DNA of 64,000 bases from an uncultured Saprospiraceae bacterium. Its GTDB lineage: Bacteria; Bacteroidota; Bacteroidia; Chitinophagales; Saprospiraceae. Shown in pieces: positions 1 to 7,800 of the stretch (positions are counted from its first letter, which is position 1; the number at the start of each line of letters is the position of its first letter). The notes beneath the pieces are model-generated. The model ran no database searches. It worked only from the letters and a program-made list of their open reading frames with translations, and was not told the origin of the DNA. The translations under genes and the position numbers were made by a program. The stretch spans positions 124,001 through 188,000 of the forward strand of contig CALGAW010000003.1 in the NCBI GenBank assembly GCA_937959115.1, read 5' to 3'.

Positions 1-3000
1 ATCATAAGTGATGGATGGAGTATCGATATTTTGACAAGAGACTTATTAGCCTATTATAATGGTTTGAAGGATAATACTCCTGTAAACCTGCCAGCGTTAC
101 GAATTCAGTACAAGGACTATTCGGAATGGCAGCATTCCATTTTACAAAATGAACAACAAGCTAAAAAGCATTGGATGGAGCAGTTCAGTGGCGAATTACC
201 TGTTTTAAATTTACCACTAGACTATGCGCGACCTGCCATACAAACCTTCAATGGTGGAGTCGTAACCGCTTTGTTGAATAAACAAATTACGAATCAACTC
301 AACACCATAACGCAAGAAACAGGTGCCACTTTGTTCATGAGTTTGTTAGCAAGCGTGAAGGTGTTGTTATACAAATATACTGGGCAGACAGATATTATTT
401 TAGGAAGTCCAATTGCGGGTAGAGAAGATACGGATCTAACCAATCAAATCGGGTTTTATGTCAATACCTTAGCATTGCGAACCAGCATGTCATCGGAAGC
501 CAGTTTTAAAGAATTGCTGGTTTCAATAAAAGAGAACACGCTACAAGCATATGCTTACCAAAATTATCCGTTTGATGAGTTGGTCAATGATCTAAATTTA
601 CAACGTGATTTAAGTCGCAATCCATTATTTGATGTCATGGTAGCCTTGCATAACAACAAGCAACCCGATGCTCTAGGCCGTTTTTCCGGTTTATCGATGC
701 GTGCCTACGAAAATCAAGAAGCAACGATCGTTAGTCAATTCGATTTGACATTTGATTTTACTGAAATTAATGATCAAATCGCTCTAGAGATAAAATACAA
801 TACTGCCTTGTTTACGCAGGAAACGATAGAACGATTGAGCCATCATTTAAATCAGCTCATTCAATCAATTACCAAAAAACCAGATGCCCCAATATCTAAA
901 CTCGGATATTTAAACAAAGAAGAAGTGCATCAGTTACTCTTTGATTTTAATAACACCCTAGTAGACTATGCCAAAGAGCAAACAATCGTTACACTGTTTG
1001 AGGAGCAAGTAGAAAAAAACCCCAACGGTACTGCGGTAGTTTTTGAAGAGGAAACACTTACCTACAAAGAACTCAATGAACGCGTTAATCAGTTAAGCCA
1101 CTATTTGATTGCAACCCATAATCCTGAAAATAACTTGATTGGAATTTGTCTGTCAAGATCAAACAACATGCTGATCGCCATGTTAGCGGTTCTGAAATCA
1201 GGCTCAGCGTATATTCCAATTGACCCCAAATACCCGCTTTCAAGAATTAACTATATCGCAAAAGATGCAAAAGTTGAAGTAGTCATTACAGAATCCGAGA
1301 TCCTAAATTTTATACCGTTCAAGGAAATACAAACATTGGTTTGTTTGGACAAAACAATAATGGATGAAGATGTAAGTCCGAAAACCGATCTAGACCTATC
1401 AATCAGTTCAAATACAACAGCCTATGTGATCTATACTTCTGGATCTACTGGAAACCCTAAAGGGGTAAAAGTGTCTCATGGCAATTTGAGTAACTTTATT
1501 TGTGGAATGAATGATTGCATCGACATAAATTCGAAGTCGACCTGGTTATCTACCACAAGTATCAGTTTCGATATCTCCATTCTTGAACTGCTATATCCAT
1601 TGTCTCTAGGGAATAAAATAGCAATCAAACAGGAAAATCCCCTGGCAGAACAGAAGGTCCGGGATATGGATTTTAGTCTGTTCTACTTTGCGGCATCAGA
1701 AGCTGCTGAACATACCAACAAGTATGAGTTATTGATAGAAGGGGCTAAGTTTGCGGATAAAAATGGAATGAAGGGGCTTTGGGTTCCGGAAAGACATTTT
1801 CACAGTTTTGGTGATCAATTTCCGAATCCAGCGATATCCGCATCAGCCATATCTACCATTACGGGTCACATAAAAATTAGATCGGGAAGTATTGTATTGC
1901 CGTTACATAATCCCATTCGAGTGGCAGAAGATTGGTCCATGGTGGATAATCTTTCAGACGGTAGAGTCGAGCTTTCCATTGCTTCCGGTTGGCATCCAAA
2001 TGATTTTGTTTTTTATCCTGAAAACTATGCGGATAGATTTAACGTCATGCGTCAAAATTTAGGCGAAATCAATCGTTTATGGACAGGGAATAGTCTCGTA
2101 AAGAAAAATGGAGTAGGCGAGAATTTCGAATTTAAATTACACCCAAAACCCATTCAAAAAGAACTACCGATTTGGGTGACGGCTGCTGGTAATCCGGCAA
2201 CCTTCAAGTATGCAGGATCAATTGGCGCTAACATTCTTACCCATTTGTTGGGGCAGGATAAAAAGGAATTGAAAGAAAAAATCAAGATCTATAGAACCGC
2301 TTTAGCAGAGAATGGTTTTGATCCGGCTAAAGGAAAGGTCGCCTTGATGCTGCACACATTTGTTACGGATTCGGAGCGCAAAACGAAACAAATTGTCACC
2401 GCACCATTTAGGAACTACTTAAGGCATTCTATTGGACTAATGGCACCTTTGGCTAAAAGCTTGAATCTCGACCTCGAGAAAAACCTAGAACAAATTATTG
2501 ATACCGCTTTTAACCGATATTACCAGTCTGCGAGTTTGTTTGGAACAGTAGATTCTTGTTATGCTAAAGCGCAAGCGTATGCAAAAATAGGCGTAAATGA
2601 AATCGCTTGCTTAGTCGATTTTGGAATTGACAATCAAGTAACATTGGCCGAGCTTAATAACGTGGTCGAATTACAACAAAAAATAAAACTAGCCTTCAAT
2701 AAACAGGACTATTTTTCAAAAATAACAAAAGGCGCCAGTTCGTTCTCGGACTTAATTGTCAAGGAGAATATTACTCATTTTCAAGCAACACCTTCTTATT
2801 TCAGTTCCTTGTTAGATAATCCAAAAGATGAGAAGGTCTTGAAGAGTCTGCGTTCAATTTTAGTAGGAGGAGAAAAATTCCCGGAACAATTGCTGGATAA
2901 GCTGAAAGCATATGATTGTAATTTATACAACATGTATGGCCCAACCGAGACTACGATTTGGTCGTCTGTGAAAAATATAAAACCCAACGAGTCTAAAATC

Positions 3001-3870
3001 ACCATCGGTAAACCGATTGCCAACACACAAATCTACATCCTGGATAACCATCAAAATTTGCTTCCAGCCGGAATAGTTGGCGAAATTTATATTGCTGGCG
3101 ATGGTCTGACAAAAGGCTATTTAGATCGACCCGAATTAACCGCTGAAAAGTTTGTCAGCAATCCGTTTGTTAAGGATTCTCGAATGTATAAAACAGGAGA
3201 TCTTGGAAAATGGTTGCCAGATGGCGATATAGAGATTATAGGTAGAATTGATCATCAAATAAAGATAAGAGGCCATCGAGTAGAACTTAGCGCAATAGAA
3301 GCCAAATTAAATGATTTTGAGTCGGTCAGCGAAAGCGTTGTATTGTTAAAAGGAAATGACTCAAGTGATAAGGAACTCGTCGCCTACATACGATCGGAAG
3401 AAGAAATAAGGAAGGAGGATCTCCGAACGTATTTGAAGGGTATTTTGCCGGGTTACATGGTACCCTATCATTATGTTCATCTAAAAGAGTTTCCACTCAC
3501 ACCAAATGGAAAGTTAGATAAAAACGCTTTTCCTGGAATAAATGGTAGCGAATTAAATAAGAATGCAAAGTACACAGCACCCAACACTAAAATAGAAAAG
3601 GAGCTCGTTGGAATATGGGCTGATATTTTAGGCGTAGAGGCATCCCAAATTGGTGTTCATGATGACTTCTTTGATTTAGGTGGTAATAGCCTGAAAGCCA
3701 TGTTGTTTATCAATAAAATCTCGAAAACGTTTAATTTGAGTTTAAAGATCGAATGGGTGTTTTCAGAAAATACAATTAGCAACTTATCCCAGTTGATTGA
3801 ACTGCTTCAAGAAGAACAAAGGAGCCAGTATAAAAAGAATGAAAAATTAAAAAATACAATAACTTTTTGA
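1..3870 (+). CDS. NRPS, 5' end outside window: (C)-A with embedded luciferase-like monooxygenase-PCP
   Basis: The frame is open from base 1, and the window begins inside the condensation-domain C3 motif: ISDGWS is visible and the preceding HH lies off the edge. The real start is therefore upstream, and the TTG at 31 is an internal Leu codon. Domains by position: rest of C to about 930 (IGFYVNTLALR near 448, NYPFDELV near 565); A-domain first half with core A3 YTSGSTGNPKG near 1432 and A4 SFDISILE near 1564; an inserted FMN-dependent luciferase-like monooxygenase at about 1654-2697; A-domain second half with MYGPTETT near 2935 and NGKLDK near 3508; PCP with GGNS and the attachment Ser at 3688. 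The specificity residues read DILQLGMIWK, one step from the Gly code DILQLGLIWK. The protein ends in a basic, beta-like tail (KLKNTITF) that probably docks to the next NRPS. Inference: it loads glycine or a very similar residue and oxidises it while enzyme-bound. Confidence 0.93.
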   Translation: MISDGWSIDILTRDLLAYYNGLKDNTPVNLPALRIQYKDYSEWQHSILQNEQQAKKHWMEQFSGELPVLNLPLDYARPAIQTFNGGVVTALLNKQITNQLNTITQETGATLFMSLLASVKVLLYKYTGQTDIILGSPIAGREDTDLTNQIGFYVNTLALRTSMSSEASFKELLVSIKENTLQAYAYQNYPFDELVNDLNLQRDLSRNPLFDVMVALHNNKQPDALGRFSGLSMRAYENQEATIVSQFDLTFDFTEINDQIALEIKYNTALFTQETIERLSHHLNQLIQSITKKPDAPISKLGYLNKEEVHQLLFDFNNTLVDYAKEQTIVTLFEEQVEKNPNGTAVVFEEETLTYKELNERVNQLSHYLIATHNPENNLIGICLSRSNNMLIAMLAVLKSGSAYIPIDPKYPLSRINYIAKDAKVEVVITESEILNFIPFKEIQTLVCLDKTIMDEDVSPKTDLDLSISSNTTAYVIYTSGSTGNPKGVKVSHGNLSNFICGMNDCIDINSKSTWLSTTSISFDISILELLYPLSLGNKIAIKQENPLAEQKVRDMDFSLFYFAASEAAEHTNKYELLIEGAKFADKNGMKGLWVPERHFHSFGDQFPNPAISASAISTITGHIKIRSGSIVLPLHNPIRVAEDWSMVDNLSDGRVELSIASGWHPNDFVFYPENYADRFNVMRQNLGEINRLWTGNSLVKKNGVGENFEFKLHPKPIQKELPIWVTAAGNPATFKYAGSIGANILTHLLGQDKKELKEKIKIYRTALAENGFDPAKGKVALMLHTFVTDSERKTKQIVTAPFRNYLRHSIGLMAPLAKSLNLDLEKNLEQIIDTAFNRYYQSASLFGTVDSCYAKAQAYAKIGVNEIACLVDFGIDNQVTLAELNNVVELQQKIKLAFNKQDYFSKITKGASSFSDLIVKENITHFQATPSYFSSLLDNPKDEKVLKSLRSILVGGEKFPEQLLDKLKAYDCNLYNMYGPTETTIWSSVKNIKPNESKITIGKPIANTQIYILDNHQNLLPAGIVGEIYIAGDGLTKGYLDRPELTAEKFVSNPFVKDSRMYKTGDLGKWLPDGDIEIIGRIDHQIKIRGHRVELSAIEAKLNDFESVSESVVLLKGNDSSDKELVAYIRSEEEIRKEDLRTYLKGILPGYMVPYHYVHLKEFPLTPNGKLDKNAFPGINGSELNKNAKYTAPNTKIEKELVGIWADILGVEASQIGVHDDFFDLGGNSLKAMLFINKISKTFNLSLKIEWVFSENTISNLSQLIELLQEEQRSQYKKNEKLKNTITF
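1654..2697 (+). other. Luciferase-like monooxygenase domain inserted between A4 and A5 of the A domain
   Basis: About 350 residues interrupt the adenylation domain after the A4 motif. They match the MupA/Atu3671-type luciferase-like monooxygenase family seen in mixed PKS/NRPS systems: LFYFAASEAAEH, WVPERHFHSFG, PNPAISASAIST, GSIVLPLHNPIRVAEDWSMVDNL, SIASGWHPNDF, PENYADRF, and later PIWVTAAGNPATF. The A domain resumes at about 2740 with ENITHFQATPS. The family uses reduced FMN and O2 to hydroxylate carrier-bound substrates. No flavin reductase gene is visible nearby. The oxidised atom (alpha carbon or nitrogen of the Gly-like residue) cannot be told from sequence. Confidence 0.9.
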
Positions 3871-3878
3871 AAAAAGAG

Positions 3879-4808
3879 ATGATGAAAATTTATGACCTAA
3901 ATAATGCACAGGACTTTGATGTTAATGAAATTAGTGAAGAATTTAAAAAGAGCGGAATTGTTCTATTTAAAAACTCCGGAGTAAAATGTGCAACGACCTT
4001 TAGAGAGTTTGTTTCGCTTTTTGATGATGATCTGATGGACTATATTTACAGGTCCTCTCCACGAAATGAACTGTCTAAATTTGTATACAATTCTACGATT
4101 TACCCTGAACATAAGGAGATTCCGCTGCATAACGAGAATTCCTATTCTTCAAAATGGCCTCAAAACATTTGGTTTTACTGTCACGAAATTGATTGTGAAG
4201 GTGGAGAAACAACGATTTGTTCATCCAAAGAAATACTCAACGAATTAAGTGAAGAACTTCGAAATCGACTGAGAAGCCAAGGCGTCCGATATAAACGAGT
4301 AATGGGCGGAATGGTTGATTTATCCTGGCAGGAAGTTTTCCAAACCGAAGACAAGAAGGAAATGGAGAAAAAATGTGATGAATTGCTGATAAAATACAGC
4401 TGGGATGGCGATAAATTGATCCTGGAAAACAATGGTCTTGGTTTAATTACACATCCAGGAAACAAGCAAGAATATTGGTTTAACCAGCTCAATCTATTTC
4501 ATCCTGCTTCTTTAGGAAAAGACGTCCATCAAAGTCTGTTAAACTACTTTGGTGAAGGAAACTTGCCTAGAACTTGTTTCTGGGGAAATGGTGAAAAATT
4601 TGACGACGGGCTTGTTGAAGATATAAATGCTTCCATCGAAAAAATCAAAACCAACGTTAAATGGAATAAAGGAGATTTACTTTGGGTGGATAACTTAAGA
4701 TTTATGCACGGCAGAAAACCATTCAAAGGAAATAGAAAGATCATGGTCGTCATGACAAGCGAATTCAGCGGAAAACAATTGGTTAACAGTATAGGAAACG
4801 AAAATTAG
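3879..4808 (+). CDS. TauD/TfdA (SyrP-like) Fe(II)/2-oxoglutarate dioxygenase, putative beta-hydroxylase
   Basis: A 309-residue non-haem iron dioxygenase. The iron ligands are visible: H-x-E in LHNENSYS (His codon at 4128) and the distal His in MHGRKPF (codon at 4707), followed by the 2-oxoglutarate-binding Arg in NRKIM. The stretch after HNE (SYSSKWPQNIWFYC) and GGET resembles SyrP-type enzymes, which hydroxylate the beta carbon of carrier-bound Asp. AsnO-type enzymes, which act on free Asn, also use HxE. I chose the ATG at 3879. An alternative TTG at 3867 would overlap the preceding stop codon (TTGA) and add four residues. The gene sits directly before an NRPS whose first A domain has an Asn code, so beta-hydroxy-Asn is the best guess for its product. 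Family call is firm; substrate is inferred from position. Confidence 0.9.
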   Translation: MMKIYDLNNAQDFDVNEISEEFKKSGIVLFKNSGVKCATTFREFVSLFDDDLMDYIYRSSPRNELSKFVYNSTIYPEHKEIPLHNENSYSSKWPQNIWFYCHEIDCEGGETTICSSKEILNELSEELRNRLRSQGVRYKRVMGGMVDLSWQEVFQTEDKKEMEKKCDELLIKYSWDGDKLILENNGLGLITHPGNKQEYWFNQLNLFHPASLGKDVHQSLLNYFGEGNLPRTCFWGNGEKFDDGLVEDINASIEKIKTNVKWNKGDLLWVDNLRFMHGRKPFKGNRKIMVVMTSEFSGKQLVNSIGNEN

Positions 4809-4809
4809 C

Positions 4810-7800
4810 ATGGTTTTACAAATCGTTAGCAACATAAGGAAACTAGGTGGGCGACTGTATTTAGAAGAAAATCAATTAAAGTTAGATATTGACGATGTTG
4901 GTCTGCTTTCTCAAGAACTAAGAGAAGAGATTGGAAACAATAAAACCGAATTGATTAGTTTTCTAACTTCCTTGAAAAACAACGCCTTTCAATTCATTCC
5001 AAAATTGGAACAACAAGAAAGCTACAAATTGTCTTCTTCCCAAAATCGGTTGTGGGTATTAAATGAATTTCAAACAAATGCTTACGTTTATAATGAAGTA
5101 AACGTCTTAAAAATAGAAGGCAATTTGATGGTTAAAGCCTTTGAAGAGGCTTTCCTTAGCTTAATTGCTCGTCATGAATCATTAAGAACCATCTTTAAAA
5201 AAGATAAGAATGAGGAGGTTCGACAATGGATTCTCCCAAAACACCAGCATCATTTCAAACTGAAGTATAATGATGTAAGAAACCAGAATCATCAAGAACG
5301 TGTCCTACAAGATTTAATAGCAAAGGAGTTTAAATATGTATTCAATTTAGAAGAAGATGCCCTGTTAAGAGCTACATTAATTCAAACTTCCGACAATAGT
5401 TATGTGCTTGTATTTGTCATGCATCATATCATCAGTGATGATTGGAGTAGAAATGTGTTAGTCAGGGATTTATTGACTTATTACAATGGCTTGGTAAACA
5501 AGACAGCAACGAATCTTCCAGAATTAAGAATACACTATAAAGATTATGCCGCCTGGCAACAAAAAACGCTAAAAAATGACACCGACAAGGGGCACCCATC
5601 AAAAGACTATTGGCTAGATCAATTTAATTCAGAATTGCCAGTTTTAAACTTGCCACTAGATAAGCAACGCCCGGCCATTCAAACGTTCAATGGCGGAGCG
5701 GTAACCACCGTTTTAAACAAAGAAACAGTTGAACAGCTTAAACAGGTTGGCAAAGAGACAGGAGCCACCTTATTTATGAGTTTATTGGCAAGTGTAAATG
5801 TCCTACTCCATAAATATTCCAGTCAATCGGATATCGTAATCGGAAGCCCAATCGCAGGAAGAGACCATAGTGATTTGAATGATCAAATAGGGTTTTATCT
5901 CAATACAATTGCACTAAGGAACAAGGTAAATCCCAAGGACGGCTTTAAAGCGCTATTACAATCGGTAAAGAACAATGTTTTAAACGCTTATGAACATCAA
6001 AATTATCCGTTTGACGAATTGGTAGAACACTTAGATCTTCAACGGAATATGAGCCGCAATCCACTGTTTGATGTATGGCTTGTCTTGCATAATGTGGAAG
6101 ATGTCAATGGTTCAGAAGGCTTTGAAGGGGTACAGATTACACCTTACGAAATTGAAGGGAAAACCGTCATTAGCAAATTCGACCTGTCCTTCAGTTTTAC
6201 AGAAATCAAGGATGAAATCAACGTCGTCATAGAATACAACAGTGATTTGTTCCTCCCAACAACTGTAGAACGCCTGAGTAGTCACTTAACTCAACTGATA
6301 CAATCGGTATCAAAAACGCCTTCACTGCCGCTAGAACAAATTTCCTATTTAAGTAAAGCAGAGCAGCAGCAGTTACTATTAGATTTTAACAATACTCAAG
6401 CAAATTATCCAAACGATAAAACGATTGCAACATTATTTGAAGATCAAGTTAATAAGACGCCAAATAAAGTAGCGCTAGTGTGTCAGGAAACTCAATTGAC
6501 CTACAGCGAGCTCAACGATCGCGCCAATCAACTGGCAAATTACCTAAGGAAACAATATGCCATTCAACCGGATGATTTAGTAGCGATTACCCTAGAACGA
6601 TCGGAGTGGATGATCATTAGTGTTTTGGCAGTGCTAAAAAGTGGCGGCGCCTATGTTCCAGTCGACCCGGATTATCCTCAAGAGCGGAAAGCGTATATGC
6701 TAAAGGATTCAAATGCGCGTGTCGTAATCAATCAAACCGAGCTCGATAAATTTATTCAAGAGCAAGACAATTTTGATACTTCTAACCTTGAAATTACCAC
6801 AACGCCAGCTAATTTGGCATACGTTATCTACACTTCTGGTTCTACAGGGAAACCGAAAGGCGTGCTTGTCGAAAACAAGTCTGTTGCTAATTATCTATGT
6901 TACACCTTGGACCACTGCGCGACGTCTGAGATCGTCTGCCCCCTTTACACAAGTCTCTCTTTCGACCTAACCGTTACGAGCATTTTCATGCCGCTAATAA
7001 CAGGAGGTCAATTGATTGTAGAGCAAGAACTAGATGCTGCGGAATTAATAAGTAGCGTAACTCAAAATAGCCAGGTTAATGTGCTTAAACTCACGCCTTC
7101 CCATGTCAGTTTATTAAAAGAACATTCGATTAAAAATGAAAACATCGCTTCTTTTATCATAGGAGGGGAAGCATTATCCAAAACTCATGTTGAAACCTTA
7201 AAAAAGATAAGCAGTAAAGCGACAATATTTAATGAATATGGCCCTACGGAAACTACTGTTGGTGTGGTTGTTAAAAAACTTATTACTGAAAATGACAAAA
7301 TTAGTATCGGTCATCCGATTGCCAATACCCGCATTTATATTTTAGATGATCAGGAAAATCTGTTACCAATCGGCGTAGTCGGAGAGATCTGTATAAGTGG
7401 AGACGGACTAGCCAAAGGTTATTTAAACCGCCCAGACCTCACTGCAAAGAAGTTTGTGCCCAATCCCTTCGAGGAAGGAAAACGCATGTACAAATCAGGA
7501 GACCTGGGGAGATGGTTGTCAGATGGTACAATCGAGTTCATAGGCCGGAAAGATGACCAGGTAAAGTTAAAGGGCTATCGGATCGAACTAGGGGAAATTG
7601 AAGCTGCATTGCACCAATACGAGTTAGTAGAAGAGAGTGCAGTGCTCGTAAAGAAATCGGATACCGGAGTCCAACAATTGGTGGCTTATCTAAGATCAGA
7701 CCAAGACCTAAACACAACGGATTTAAGGACACACTTAAACGAAATTCTTCCCGACTACATGATTCCAAGTCATTTTGTGCAATTAACCGAGTTCCCACTA

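Noticed and set aside
31-60. TTG at 31 as the start of the first NRPS
   Set aside because: The frame is open to base 1 and encodes the rest of a C3 motif just upstream, so the protein continues to the left of the window.
3860-3885. Frameshift between the first NRPS and the dioxygenase
   Set aside because: The NRPS ends after a complete PCP and tail, and the dioxygenase has its own start; the overlap or short gap is ordinary operon packing.
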